Assembly: GCF_003071345.1 (NCBI RefSeq)
Contig: NZ_QCYK01000001.1
Span: 868,001 to 932,000, forward strand
Origin: Chitinophaga parva
GTDB taxonomy: Bacteria; Bacteroidota; Bacteroidia; Chitinophagales; Chitinophagaceae
Length of the DNA: 64,000 nt
Reading direction: 5' to 3'
The stretch's first letter is position 1, and every line of letters starts with the position of its first letter. A program made the translations under genes and the position numbers. Positions 43,242 to 54,300 of this stretch are shown one piece after another. Below the pieces are notes generated by a model, which did not search any database, was not told where the DNA came from, and was given only the letters and a program-made list of their open reading frames with translations.

Positions 43242-44465
43242 CTATTTTGTACTCCGCAGTCTCAATACCACGGTCTCATGCGATGCCACGGTGTAAGACA
43301 GCCTTTGTTGCTGCTGCTTTTCTTCGTGGGTCCACACGTTGTAGGTATGATATTTCCCTGCAAGGCCCAGTTGTGAGAGGGTTGTTTCAAACTTCCGGGA
43401 AGTGCCGGCGGTATTCAAAATACCAATGGCCGTTTCACCATTTTCCAGCGGTTTTACAAACACCTGCCAGTCATTTGCATGGATCTTCCGCACGGCTTGT
43501 TTGCCCAGTTTGTCCTGGTCAATGGCCAGGATGTCTTTGTTGGTAAGTATCTGTTTGGTGACTGCATTCATCTTCGTGATATCGCAGCTCACCATCAGTG
43601 GCGCTGCCATCAGGCACCATAAGCTCATTTGCGACCTGTATTCCGTATCTGTGCAACCCACACCACCCAGGTCGCCGGAGGGGCCTTTGTAGCCATAGAG
43701 GCCCACTACCAGCATGTCCGGGTCGTTCCAGCCTCCATTACCGGCGTAGGTATCCAGGGCTGCGTTGATATTCACTGCATCCAGTATGCCCACACCACCA
43801 GCAGGGGTGCCAGGTGCATCATTGGCGGCAGCCCACTTGTCGCGGATATCGCCGGCGGTGCGCCACAGGCTTCCACCGGCGGCAGCGGCCCAGGTCCAGG
43901 GTTGGCGGCCTCCCCATTCGCAGATGCCCAGCGGCATGTTCCTGCCGGAAGCAGACAAGGCATCGGCCATGGTCTTGTAACGGGCTTTTGCCGTGGCCTG
44001 GTCTGATGGTGCACCGCAGTAATCATACTTCAGGTAGTCAATACCCCATGCGGCAAATGTTTTTGCATCCTGCGTTTCAAAATGAAGACTGGCTGTGTAA
44101 CCTGCACAGGTAAGCGGGGCCGCATCGGAATAAATACCCAGTTTCAATCCCTTGCTGTGCACATAGTCTGCCAGGGCTTTCATACCAGATGGAAATTTTT
44201 CCACATCAGGAATGAAATTATTCTTCTTATCACGGCCTCCCTGCCAGCCATCATCGATGAAGATGTATTCATAGCCGGCATCCCGCAGGCCATTGGCCAC
44301 CATGGCATCGGCAACGGACTTTACATCCTGCTCCGTGATCTTGTCTGCATAATAATTCCAGGTCATATAGCCCATGGGTGGCGTGGGGGCCAGTTGGTTC
44401 CGTTGCGCGGTAGCAACAATGGCCGACACACAGGTGACGGCCATTATCAGTATGCTTTTAGTCAT
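43242..44465 (-). CDS. GH27-family alpha-galactosidase-type enzyme
   Basis: A 407-residue secreted glycoside hydrolase with a signal peptide. The GH27 (beta/alpha)8 barrel is evident: PTPPMGYMTWNYY, YEYIFIDDGWQ, GLKLGIYSDAAPLTC, the nucleophile Asp148 in YLKYDYCGAP, and the acid/base Asp206 in WRTAGDIRDKW. A C-terminal beta domain follows. GH27 enzymes remove alpha-D-galactose, or sometimes beta-L-arabinopyranose, from plant glycans. It is the last gene of the PUL operon. Confidence 0.93.
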   Translation of the reverse strand: MTKSILIMAVTCVSAIVATAQRNQLAPTPPMGYMTWNYYADKITEQDVKSVADAMVANGLRDAGYEYIFIDDGWQGGRDKKNNFIPDVEKFPSGMKALADYVHSKGLKLGIYSDAAPLTCAGYTASLHFETQDAKTFAAWGIDYLKYDYCGAPSDQATAKARYKTMADALSASGRNMPLGICEWGGRQPWTWAAAAGGSLWRTAGDIRDKWAAANDAPGTPAGGVGILDAVNINAALDTYAGNGGWNDPDMLVVGLYGYKGPSGDLGGVGCTDTEYRSQMSLWCLMAAPLMVSCDITKMNAVTKQILTNKDILAIDQDKLGKQAVRKIHANDWQVFVKPLENGETAIGILNTAGTSRKFETTLSQLGLAGKYHTYNVWTHEEKQQQQRLSYTVASHETVVLRLRSTK

Positions 44466-44474
44466 CGTTTTATA

Positions 44475-46802
44475 TCAGCTTTTGGTGCTCATCACTGTTT
44501 TTATCTCCCCATTCACTTTTACTTTCACAGGGGTAGGGTTGGCTGCATGGATGCTGTAAGCGGTGATCTTTCCCTGTTTCCACGAAAAATCCACGGTGAA
44601 ATTACCCCTTGCCTTCAATCCTTTTACAGCACCTTCCGCCTTCCATTCCGCCGGGATGGCCGGCAGCAGGGAGATGTAGCCGGCGTGGCTTTGCAGCAGC
44701 ATTTCTGCAATGGCTGCTTCGCCGCCAAAGTTGGCATCTATCTGGAAGGGTGGCCCGGCAGAGAACAAGTTAGGATAAATACCGCCACCGGCGCCATAAT
44801 TAATGTCTGTACCAAACGTAGGCCGCATCAGGTTCACATACAGTTTATAGGCACGGTCTCCATCATAGAGGCGGGCCCACCACAGCATTTTGTAGGCAAT
44901 GGACCAGCTGGGGCCATCGTCACCACGGTCGTTCAATGTTCTTTTGCAGGCGGCTGCCAGGTCCGGCGTGCTGTCTGGCGTGATCTGGTTTGCCGGGAAC
45001 AGGCCATAGAGGTGGGATACGTGGCGGTGATGGGGATCGGTTTGTTTGTAGTCTTCCAGCCATTCCATCAGGCTGCCATCCGCGCCTATCCGGCCTGCGG
45101 GCGGGATCTCCGCAAGCTGCGCCTGCAGGGTATCCCGCAGTGCCTGGTCTGTTTTGAGCATAGTGGATGCAGTGATCACGTTGTTATACAATTCCCGGAT
45201 GATCTGGTTGTCAATGGTGGGGCCCAGGCAAATGCTGGCCGTTCTTCCATTGGGCAGGTAGAAGGTGTTTTCCGGTGAGGAGGAAGGCGATGTTACCAGC
45301 CAGTTGGTCTTCGGATCGCGCACCAGCATGCTTTTGTAGAACAGGGCGGAGCCTTTCAGTACCGGGTAAATGCTGCGCAGGTAAGCTGTGTCGCGTGTGA
45401 AATCATAGTGCTGCCACAGGTTGTCGCACAGCCAGCCGGAGCCGGACTTTGCGGCGCCCCAGGAGGCGCTTTCACCGGGCTCGGTGTATTGCCACACATT
45501 CGTGATCACGTGTGCTACCCAGCCATCTGCATTGTAATATGCCTTTGCCGTGGTTTGGCCATGGGGTACCATCTTTTTTACCAGGTCTGCCAGGGGCAGG
45601 TCCAGCTCCGAAAGGTTGGTCACGTCCACCGGCCAGTGGTTCATTTCCACATTCACGTCCAGGTGGTAATCACCGTTCCAGGGGGTATGCACCTGGTTGG
45701 CCCACAGGCCCTGCAGGTTAGGCGGCAACAGGCCCACACGGGTGCTGCTGATGGTGAGGTAACGGCCAAACTGGAAGAAGAGCACCGGCAGCCCGTTGTC
45801 CGCGCTTGGCGCCTGCTGGAAGGCCTGCAGGCGGTCGTCCGTGGGCAGGTCATCACGGGTATGGGTACCCAGGGATAGCTGCACACGGTTGAACAACTTT
45901 TGATACGCCTGCACGTGCAGTTGCTTTTCCTGGTGGTAAGGCTTACGGAGCGCGGTGGCCAGCAGGGCATCTGTTTGTTGCTTAAAATCAGCGTTCCTGA
46001 AATCAGTGCTGGCAGACACGTACAGGATCACCTCCGTGGCGTTCTTTATCACCAGGTTATTGCCGGAAAAGGATGGTGCGCCGCCTTTCAATGCTGCGTG
46101 CACTTTGGCCAGGTATTGCATGCCCTTGCCATCTGTACCGTTGTCCAGCTGACCGGATAATTGCAGGTCATTGCCAGCCACGGTTACCGTGCCTCTTTCT
46201 GCGCGGTTCATAGACACGGAGCAGTTCACCTGGTTGGGCTTATCTGCGGTGATACGGATCACGGCCACGTCTGTGCCGAAGGAGGTGAAGTATTCTTTTT
46301 TGAATTTTACTCCATTCACTTCATACGTTTCCACGGCAATGGCGCTATCCAGGGAAAGGTAGCGCCGGTAGTTCTTGTAATCAGCCTTCCCGTTGTAAGA
46401 GAAGTCCAGCACCAGGTTGCCCAGGGTCTGGAAGCAGCCCCATTGCGTGCCGCCGGCGCCCGGGCCGGTGCAGATGAAGTGCTTGTCCACCAGTTGCTGG
46501 GCGGAGTCATTCTTTCCTTCAAAAAGGAAGCGTCTTATTTCGGGCAGGCTTTTGTAAGCGCCATAATTGTTGGCGTCCTGTGGTGAGCCAGACCACAGCG
46601 TGATGTCATTGAGTACAACGGTTTCCTTCGTTACGCCTCCATCCGTGGTCATGCCCAGGCGGCCATTTCCCAGCGGCAGCGAGCCCTCCCACTGCGCCGC
46701 GGGCTTGGTGTACCACAGGTGCAGCGGCTTTTGCTGGGCCACGGCCATCACCGGGGCAAGCACAGATGCCAGCGTAATCAGCATGTTTGTCTTTGATCTC
46801 AT
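44475..46802 (-). CDS. GH95-family alpha-L-fucosidase/alpha-L-galactosidase
   Basis: A 775-residue secreted enzyme with a signal peptide (MRSKTNMLITLASVLAPVMAV). The GH95 layout is visible: N-terminal beta-sandwich (AAQWEGSLPLGNGRLG), (alpha/alpha)6 barrel with the paired asparagines in VNVEMNHWPVDVTN, the acid in GSLMEWLEDY, HRHVSHLYGLFP, and the catalytic aspartate region FQIDANFGG. The family splits between alpha-1,2-L-fucosidase and alpha-L-galactosidase, which I cannot settle by eye. It lies 9 bp before the GH27 gene in the same operon. Confidence 0.93.
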   Translation of the reverse strand: MRSKTNMLITLASVLAPVMAVAQQKPLHLWYTKPAAQWEGSLPLGNGRLGMTTDGGVTKETVVLNDITLWSGSPQDANNYGAYKSLPEIRRFLFEGKNDSAQQLVDKHFICTGPGAGGTQWGCFQTLGNLVLDFSYNGKADYKNYRRYLSLDSAIAVETYEVNGVKFKKEYFTSFGTDVAVIRITADKPNQVNCSVSMNRAERGTVTVAGNDLQLSGQLDNGTDGKGMQYLAKVHAALKGGAPSFSGNNLVIKNATEVILYVSASTDFRNADFKQQTDALLATALRKPYHQEKQLHVQAYQKLFNRVQLSLGTHTRDDLPTDDRLQAFQQAPSADNGLPVLFFQFGRYLTISSTRVGLLPPNLQGLWANQVHTPWNGDYHLDVNVEMNHWPVDVTNLSELDLPLADLVKKMVPHGQTTAKAYYNADGWVAHVITNVWQYTEPGESASWGAAKSGSGWLCDNLWQHYDFTRDTAYLRSIYPVLKGSALFYKSMLVRDPKTNWLVTSPSSSPENTFYLPNGRTASICLGPTIDNQIIRELYNNVITASTMLKTDQALRDTLQAQLAEIPPAGRIGADGSLMEWLEDYKQTDPHHRHVSHLYGLFPANQITPDSTPDLAAACKRTLNDRGDDGPSWSIAYKMLWWARLYDGDRAYKLYVNLMRPTFGTDINYGAGGGIYPNLFSAGPPFQIDANFGGEAAIAEMLLQSHAGYISLLPAIPAEWKAEGAVKGLKARGNFTVDFSWKQGKITAYSIHAANPTPVKVKVNGEIKTVMSTKS

Positions 46803-46822
46803 TATTGAAATTTAATAAATCT

Positions 46823-48040
46823 TTACTGCTTCCGGTACCACAACGTGAGCTGGCTCATATTGATGGAATTGGTGCCACTGGCCACTTTTATCACCCGCAT
46901 TACCATGAAGCGAACGGGCGGTGGTGTGGGAATAAAGTCAAATTTTTTAGGCGCGGAGCCATCATCCGTTCTTACTGCTTCCGTAAGCATTGTCCAGCCC
47001 TTGCCTTCCATCATGCTTTTCCAGTTTGGATCATTGCCGGGCAGGGAGGGGGTGGCGCCGGTGGTATCTGCAATGCCCCATATTTCAAAGTCAATGGGAT
47101 TATGACAGCAGTTCCGGCCTATTTCTTCAATGGTGGCAATGTTGTTGTACACCACGCCCATGTCAAAGCTGACCGTCCTGGGCAGGGATATGCCCGGATC
47201 GTCACTATGGTAAATATCCGGGTACCCGCGCACGGTGGCATTGCCATCCCACACTTTGCCAAGATAGGTATCTCCTTCATAGGCGCCTGCGTCGAACGGG
47301 AAATGTACTTCTGCAAATTTTGTTTTGTCGCACTGCGTTATCTGGTAAATGGTGGGGAAGGTATCTGCTTTCAGCGTGGTGAAAGTATCAATGGCGATCT
47401 TCTGCGGCAAATAAGACGATTGGTACAGTACCGGTGTGCCCAGCTGGTAGCCGTCCAGCACCACCGTGTTCTCAGTGGCGGGCAGGTTCTTGGTGATCAC
47501 TGTGCCTTGCATGTTGGTATACTTTACGGCGGTGTTCACATTCGTGGTGTCCGGCGTGGAAAACTTGATCTGCACACTGCTTCCGTCATAACTCACGATG
47601 AATGGGGTATCTGTATTCACCGGGCGGTTAAAGAGGTTGGCGTGGTAAATATCGCCATACACACGGGCATTGTCCACTTCCCGGGTCACCGATTTATTGC
47701 CGGCTGCATCATAGGCATTGATGAAGAAAGTATAGCTGTATTCCTGCAGGTTGCTGATGGTGCATTTCACCGTGTCCGTGGGTGTATGTGATTTGGCTTC
47801 CACCACCAGGGAGTCAGCATAATTATTCCAGTATACGATGTAGTGGGTTACGCTGGGATCGGGATTGGGCGCCCATTGCAGCTGCAGGCGGTAGTTGCCG
47901 GGCAATACCGTTACCTGGTCCAGGCTACCGGGATAGGTGATCTCATGCCCATCTAAATATTGACGGAAATCGGTGGGCTTTTTATCGCAGGCCACCAGCA
48001 CGGCGAGGAGCAATAAAATATAGTGAAGGCGATTTTTCAT
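46823..48040 (-). CDS. Surface glycan-binding lipoprotein (DUF4998-type)
   Basis: A 405-residue lipoprotein (lipobox LLLLAVLVACDKKP). Fibronectin-III-like text follows (NYRLQLQWAPNPDPSVTHYIVYW), and the C-terminal 150 residues resemble a galactose-binding beta-sandwich (FDMGVVYNNIATIEEIGRNC, VKVASGTNSINMSQLTLW). Such outer-membrane lipoproteins help a SusC/D pair catch glycans. It is the fourth gene of the PUL operon, 20 bp before the GH95 gene. It has no catalytic residues. Confidence 0.82.
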   Translation of the reverse strand: MKNRLHYILLLLAVLVACDKKPTDFRQYLDGHEITYPGSLDQVTVLPGNYRLQLQWAPNPDPSVTHYIVYWNNYADSLVVEAKSHTPTDTVKCTISNLQEYSYTFFINAYDAAGNKSVTREVDNARVYGDIYHANLFNRPVNTDTPFIVSYDGSSVQIKFSTPDTTNVNTAVKYTNMQGTVITKNLPATENTVVLDGYQLGTPVLYQSSYLPQKIAIDTFTTLKADTFPTIYQITQCDKTKFAEVHFPFDAGAYEGDTYLGKVWDGNATVRGYPDIYHSDDPGISLPRTVSFDMGVVYNNIATIEEIGRNCCHNPIDFEIWGIADTTGATPSLPGNDPNWKSMMEGKGWTMLTEAVRTDDGSAPKKFDFIPTPPPVRFMVMRVIKVASGTNSINMSQLTLWYRKQ

Positions 48041-48078
48041 TTTGAATGTTTTAGCAATGAAGGATCAGTACGGGCGGC

Positions 48079-49353
48079 TCATTTCGGGTTGCCGTACACA
48101 GACATTTCCATAATACCAAAGTAATTGTCAGTGCCACCCATGGTGTGGAAGCACTCCAGGCGCAGGTAGCGCACCTTGGGCAGGTCTATGGAAAGATCAA
48201 AGTTGAAGCCCGCGGCCCAGGTGGCCAGGTCCTCGTTGGTAAGCGGGTTGTGCGGGGGCCTGGGCGGCGCGTTGAACTTGCCCATGTTGATCCATCCACC
48301 GGCGGTGGCCTGGCCTACGGCTGGCAGCTGCGTGGTGTCGGCAGGCATCACTTCATCTACCGGGGTGTCATTGCGGCCCCATATCACCCACGTTTGCGGC
48401 GATCCGGAGGTCCATACGAACTCGTTGCTGCCACCGGTCCTGAACCAGAACATATAGCGGCTCAGGCGCGCGGACTGGCCCATGTCAAACGTGGCCCATG
48501 CCGGCCATATGAAAGGCTTGGAATCTGATTTGAGGATGGGCTGCTGCGTATTGTAGCCGGGCTCTCCGTTGTTGTTGTTCCAAAGATTGCTCAGGTTAAA
48601 ATAGCCGTTCTGGTAGTTGGGTACATCCGTGGGCAATACAAAAGGCTGGAACAGTTGCTTGTCCATAAGGGTTTCATAGATGGGGTGGATGGTGCTGAAC
48701 AGCGTGTCTGAAATATTGCCCCATTCATCCGTTACGTAAAAGCCAAATGGTTTGGGCAGTGTGTCATAACCGCGCAGGGTGTAATTAATGGAATCCGCGG
48801 TGCTGTAATGCTGGTCTTCAATGTCCAGGGAGTTGGTGTTGGCATTGGGCAGCAGGCTTACAATGCCCACGGCGTTCCGGGTTTTATTCACCGCTTTGAT
48901 GTTTACGCCACCAAAGGCATTCTGCGCCGCCAGGGATGCATATACCAGCTGGTAGGGCGGTGTATCGGGGTGCACGGTCACCACTACGGAATCGGATTTC
49001 ACGTTGGCCCTGGACACCACGTACAATGTTACTTTATAATCCTGGCTTTTGGCAAACCCGCTTACGGTAATGCTATCAGAGTAATAGGAAGATTTTGTCT
49101 GGCGGGTCTTCTTATCACTGATGGCATAGTTAGCCTCCACGTACAGGATATTTTTGGAATCGGGCAGTGCGTAAGTGATGTAGGCGCCCCCGTTAAAGTT
49201 GCTCACCTTCACCGACGTTACAGGGCCTGGTTTGGTCTTATCGTTGGATACAATATCGTTGTAGCCGTCTATTTTCCTGCAGGCGTTGTTAAAGAGCAGC
49301 GCCCCCAGGAACAACAGGCCCATGCAGTGTGGAATATATTTTTGAAATTTCAT
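48079..49353 (-). CDS. Surface glycan-binding lipoprotein (DUF4959/DUF5000/DUF5126-type)
   Basis: A 424-residue lipoprotein with signal and lipobox (GALLFNNACRKIDG). Ig-like domains (GPVTSVKVSNFNGGAYITY, ANYAISDKKT) lead to a C-terminal carbohydrate-binding-like module (ATFDMGQSARLSRYMFWFRTG, VRYLRLECFHTMGGTDNYFG). It precedes the other binding lipoprotein with a 38-bp gap. Two such genes after SusD are the standard SGBP positions. It is not an enzyme. Confidence 0.82.
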   Translation of the reverse strand: MKFQKYIPHCMGLLFLGALLFNNACRKIDGYNDIVSNDKTKPGPVTSVKVSNFNGGAYITYALPDSKNILYVEANYAISDKKTRQTKSSYYSDSITVSGFAKSQDYKVTLYVVSRANVKSDSVVVTVHPDTPPYQLVYASLAAQNAFGGVNIKAVNKTRNAVGIVSLLPNANTNSLDIEDQHYSTADSINYTLRGYDTLPKPFGFYVTDEWGNISDTLFSTIHPIYETLMDKQLFQPFVLPTDVPNYQNGYFNLSNLWNNNNGEPGYNTQQPILKSDSKPFIWPAWATFDMGQSARLSRYMFWFRTGGSNEFVWTSGSPQTWVIWGRNDTPVDEVMPADTTQLPAVGQATAGGWINMGKFNAPPRPPHNPLTNEDLATWAAGFNFDLSIDLPKVRYLRLECFHTMGGTDNYFGIMEMSVYGNPK

Positions 49354-49400
49354 GTGCTTAGGTTGTTAGATTTTCAAATGATTGGATTGCCATCAGCGCC

Positions 49401-51323
49401 TTACCAGTAGGGCGTTTGCACCAGGTTGGGGTTGTACAGCAGGTCTGCTTTCTGTACAGGAAAAAGGTAATCCCTCAGGGCAAACTGCGGCTGGAACACC
49501 GTATGCAGGTTATAATACTCGCCGGTGGTCTTGGATTGATTCATCACGTTCCATCCCAGGAAAGGATTTACCAGTACACTTTGCAGCTCCTTCCATCTTC
49601 TCAGGTCCCACCCGGCCTGTCCTTCAAAGGCCAGTTCTATTCTTCTTTCCTGGTGAATGATCTGGCGCAGGCCATCCTGCGTATTGGGCTTGGCCGGGTT
49701 CTTTGCATATTGCGCCCATGCGGCCTGTACGCCTTTGAGGCCCGCCCTGGCGCGCACCAGGTCTATCCAGTTATAGACTTCCGCGCTTGGGCCGCTTACT
49801 TCATTCAGGCACTCTGCATACAGCAACCACATGGCCGGCAGGCGCATGAAAGGCCAGGAGTAATTGTAGGTCTGGAAATTATTATCACCGGAGGTGGTTT
49901 GGTAAGGTACCAGTTTACGGGGCCAGTAGCCGGTGGCATTGTAGGCAATGGGATCCAGCGGGGCGGCGGGGCCATTCACAGCGTTGATCACATCCGGGTT
50001 GTTGTCGTCTGTATTGCCGGAGCCAAACCAGGTGCTGCCATCGAAAGCTACGTCTGCGTAGTAACGTGGTTCACGGTTCAGGTTACCTTTGTTGGTGCTG
50101 TAGCCTTTTTTCACATAGTAGCCATTCGCCGCATCGCCCTGTACCACTTTGTAACGGTTGTTATAATCCCAGTTCTTGTCTTCATTAATGGGCACACCGT
50201 TGTTCGTGTAGAACAATTCAGTTTCGGCCATGGGTACAGACAGGTTGGAGAAGAAGTTATATACCGTGGTGGAGATGGCATTCACCCGTGGCGAGGCCTG
50301 GATCTGGTAGCCGAAATAAGGATTGAGGGTCCAGATCTGTTCCGGGTTCCAGCTAAAGGTGATAGCGCCTTGCAGGGTAAGCAGCAGCTTGGTGGAGTCT
50401 GTCATGTGGGTAATGCCACTCTGCGCTACAAACTGGTAGAGGGCTGCGCCGTTCAGGTTTGCCGCGTCGATCGCAGCTTTGCAGGCATCTGCAGCGCGTT
50501 GCCATTTTGCCTTATCTACACCGGGGGAGAAAAGCTTGTTGCCATCTTTGCCCACAACGCTGGCGTAGTCCGGGTTTCCGTTGAACAGGGGGCTGGCTTG
50601 CGTGGCCAGTACTTCTGCTTTTACCGCCAGGGCAATGGTGGAGGTAATGCGGCCATCTTCGCGGATAGCGCTTTGAATAGACGGGGGCAGGTCGGGAATG
50701 GCTTCATCCAGCAGGCGTACCACAAAGTTAAAGCAGGTATCTACCGGCTGTTGTTTTTGTCTTACCTGGTCGCTGGTGGCGTTTACCGGCAGGGCTACAT
50801 CCGCCAGGGGAATGGGGCCATACATGCGGATCAGCCAGTAGTGATAGTAAGCTTTCAGGAATTTGGCTTCTGCTATCCAGCGTTTTCTTTCCGTAACCGT
50901 TACATCCGGCGGCGTATTCACATTGTCCAGGAAGTTATTGCAGAAGCGGATGGATTGCCACAGGTTCAGGCCCTGGTTGTAGGCATCCCAATAATTGAGC
51001 AAAGGGTTTTCCGCGTTCTGGAAGCCCCGCAGCAGGTTAAAGCCCGCATCCTGGCCGGAGCCGCGGAAGCTTTGATTGCTGGGCAGGTCTATGGGGATGA
51101 TCACTTCGCCGGAGGTGGTAAAGCCCGCATTGCGGCAAATGTCCGCCAGGCGTTGCAGGTTGGAATAGCAGTTGCCCAGCAGGTAGGCCTGTGCTTCATT
51201 CCGGTTGGTAAAAGAGCTGTTCAGTGTAGCCACGTTATCGGGCACAATGTCCAGGTACTTTTTGCAGGATATGATGGAAAAGGTAAGACAGAATAATAAA
51301 AATGGTTTGATCAAAGTCCTCAT
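49401..51323 (-). CDS. SusD/RagB-family lipoprotein of the PUL
   Basis: A 640-residue glycan-capturing lipoprotein (lipobox LTFSIISCKKYLD). It shows the SusD helical repeats (FLKAYYHYWLIRMYGPIPLAD) and the C-terminal signature (QERRIELAFEGQAGWDLRRWKEL), with a final YLFPVQKADLLYNPNLVQTPYW tail shared as blocks in the family. It partners the SusC-like transporter encoded 20 bp upstream. It is longer than the SusD-like protein at 26924, as expected for a bulkier glycan. Confidence 0.95.
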   Translation of the reverse strand: MRTLIKPFLLFCLTFSIISCKKYLDIVPDNVATLNSSFTNRNEAQAYLLGNCYSNLQRLADICRNAGFTTSGEVIIPIDLPSNQSFRGSGQDAGFNLLRGFQNAENPLLNYWDAYNQGLNLWQSIRFCNNFLDNVNTPPDVTVTERKRWIAEAKFLKAYYHYWLIRMYGPIPLADVALPVNATSDQVRQKQQPVDTCFNFVVRLLDEAIPDLPPSIQSAIREDGRITSTIALAVKAEVLATQASPLFNGNPDYASVVGKDGNKLFSPGVDKAKWQRAADACKAAIDAANLNGAALYQFVAQSGITHMTDSTKLLLTLQGAITFSWNPEQIWTLNPYFGYQIQASPRVNAISTTVYNFFSNLSVPMAETELFYTNNGVPINEDKNWDYNNRYKVVQGDAANGYYVKKGYSTNKGNLNREPRYYADVAFDGSTWFGSGNTDDNNPDVINAVNGPAAPLDPIAYNATGYWPRKLVPYQTTSGDNNFQTYNYSWPFMRLPAMWLLYAECLNEVSGPSAEVYNWIDLVRARAGLKGVQAAWAQYAKNPAKPNTQDGLRQIIHQERRIELAFEGQAGWDLRRWKELQSVLVNPFLGWNVMNQSKTTGEYYNLHTVFQPQFALRDYLFPVQKADLLYNPNLVQTPYW

Positions 51324-51342
51324 GGTCGTCAGGTTGTGATAA

Positions 51343-54300
51343 TTAAAAATTGAGGTTCAGGCCAATGTTGAACACGCGCTGGATGGGGTAGGCAAAGCCC
51401 TGGCCGGCCATCTCGGGGTCCCACAGCTTAAAGTGGCTGAAAGTGAGCAGGTTCAGGCCATTGGCATAAATGCGCGCATTGTCCATGAAAGCCCTTCTGC
51501 TCAGGCGCTTTGGAAAGGTGTACCCGATCTCCGCAGATTTCAGGCGCACAAAGCTGCCATCGCGCATCCACCAGGTGCTTTGTTGCTCGTTGTTAGCCAC
51601 GTCTGTAGCGGAGTAGCGGGGATACATGGCGTATAGGTCCTGGTTTTCCAGTGACCAGTGGTTATCTGCATATGCCTGCAGCAACTGGCCGTTGTTGACA
51701 AAGGGGGCTGTACCAAACTTGCCATAATAGAAGTCCACCTGCGATGTGGGGTTGATGAAAAAGCTCTCACGGGCCAGTCCCTGGAAGAAAGCACTGAGAT
51801 CAAAATTTTTATAAGAGAGGGAGAAGCCGGCACCATAAATGATCTGCGGTACCGTGGGCAGGCCAATGGGTACCTGGTCATCACTATCAATAATGCCATC
51901 ATGGTTAATATCGCGGTACTTGATGTCGCCACCCTGCGGAGGGTTGTTGCCAAACAGCTGTGGCGGGGAGTTGCGGGCTTCCTTATCATCCACGAAAAGC
52001 CTTTCCGCTACATAACCAAAGGGCTGGTTAATGGGTTTACCTTTCTGGAAGCGGTAGTCGTATTTATATTCCGGCTCTTCCTGGAAAATAGTTTTATTGG
52101 AGGTGGCCGTAAGGTTGCCCATCAGTTGTATGGACAGGTCCTTGGTAATGGCGTTGTTATAAGTAAGGTTCAGATCAAGGCCGCGCGCCGTGGCAATGCC
52201 CAGGTTTGCCTGCAGGTTGTCATTGGCCGTGTTTTCAATACCCACGCTCACCGGCATGTAGCCGCGGCGTATCAGGATGTGATCACGGTATTCATGGTAA
52301 AGTTCTGCAGTGATGTTTAAGTGTTTTAAGAAAGTAGCTTCTATGGCCACGTTCGATTTGCGGGAGCGCTCCCAGGTCACGTCCGGGTTGGGATATGCCT
52401 GGATGGTGGTGCCCCAGTAAGTATTGCCATTGGTGCTGCCAAAGGTCCCGGGCCAGGTACCCCTGCCCGCATCATCCGGTGTAACGCTGGAGAGGTAGAA
52501 GAAGCGCTGGCTGCCAATGTTATCGTTACCCACCAGGCCATAGCTGCCTCTCAGTTTCAGGCGGGTGATAACGTCTGCCACACCGCCCTGCCAGAACTTT
52601 TCGTTGGAGATCACCCAGCCGCCACCAATGGTCGGGAAGAAACCAAAACGGTGGTCTGCGGCAAAACGTTCAGAGCCGTTGTAACCAAAGTTGAATTCAA
52701 GAAAATAGCGGGAGTCGTAGGAATAAGACACCCTGCCGGATACGCCCAGGTTGCGGTAAGGCAGGGAAAGCAGCAGGGAGGGGACGTTAGTGCCCGGCTC
52801 ATAAGCGTCGCCATACTGGGTTTGCTGGCGGGTGGCGATCAGCGTAGCACCCACGTTGTGCCTGTCAAAAGCATGGTTGTAATCCAGGGTGCCCTGCATG
52901 TACAGGTACGTGTACACACTTTTGGAAGACGGATCAGAGCTTATGCCCAGGAACTCCTGCGCTGCACCGGGACTGTCATTGATCCAGTCCAGTGTATAGT
53001 CTTTGGTGTGCGGATCATAGCTCTGTACCTGGTAGTAGAAGGGTTTGTAATTGCGGGTGATGGAAAAGTAGGAATAACGGTTGGTACTGAAAATACCATG
53101 GAAAGAAAGGCCTGGTATGAAATCCAGTTTCTGCGTCAGTTCAAACTGTGCAGACATCCTCGATTCCGAAAAGGTTTTATACCCATACATCAGGTCTGCA
53201 TATGGATTGTCCATCAGGCTGCCGGTAAGGCGGTTATTATTGCCAAACAGGATATGCTTGGTGAGCAGGTTGGCACTGTCCGGTGCAAAGTAAGGGGCAA
53301 AGGCCACGGGATTTGCATGCAGTACCCTGGCATAAAGATCCGTGGAGAATCCGTCGTTGCTGCCGGTGATGGGGCCGGTGTAGTCATTGAAATTACCCCA
53401 CAGGCGCACCACTACTTCCGTGGTTTTGGTAACGTTCAGGTTCACGTTGGCCCTTAGCTGGTAGTTCTCATATTTCATCCCGCTGTTAAAATTGTTCACA
53501 GGATTGTTCTGGAGAATACCATTGTCTTTTGAATAAGAGCCGGCCATGTAGTACTTGGCAAACTGGGAACCGCCGCTGGCGCTGAAGTTAGCGCGGTGGG
53601 TATTGGTCTGGTCTTTAAACAAAGTGCTCATCCAGTCCACCGCCGGGTAAATATAAGGGCTGCTGCCAGGTGCATGTTCCAGTGTTTGCTGGGTATTGTA
53701 AATGGCATTGGGCGTGTAAGGAGGTGTCTGGGAAGGATTGCGCGTGGTTACGGCTTCATTGTAACCTTTCATGTACGTAACAGGATCGGCCAGTTTAATG
53801 TTCTTTGTGGGCTGGGAGATGGAGTTCTCCACGCGCACATTAATGCGGGCCTTACCTATTTTACCTTCTTTGGTGGTGATGAGGATCACACCGTTTGCGC
53901 CCCTGGCGCCGTACAGGGCAGCGGCGCTGGCGTCTTTTAAAATAGAGAAGCTGGCAATGTCATCCACCTGCAGGCGGGCCAGGTCATTGGCGCTTAGCTC
54001 AATGTTGTCTACCAGTATCAGCGGGGAGCTGCTATAGCCCAGGGTGGTTACGCCGCGGATAAAGAAATTCGCATTGTCCATGCCCGGCTGGCCGCCCCGC
54101 TGGAAGGAGATCATACCGGCCACCTTGCCTGCCAGTGCAGTGGTAAGGTTGCTCGATGGCACTTTCAGCTCTCCCGGCTGGATGCTGGTCACGGAACCTA
54201 CTACCGCTTCCCGCCTTTCTTTGCGGCCAAATGCGGTCACCACCACTTCCGAGATAGACGATGCCGCGGGGATCATCCGGAGATTGATGACGCGCGTTTT

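Noticed and set aside
44082..45278. Long plus-strand frame opposite the GH27 and GH95 genes
   Set aside because: It is a mirror frame of GC-rich coding DNA; both enzymes on the minus strand are intact.
49416..51296. 626-codon plus-strand frame opposite the SusD gene
   Set aside because: It is the antisense shadow of an intact SusD-like gene and carries no domain.
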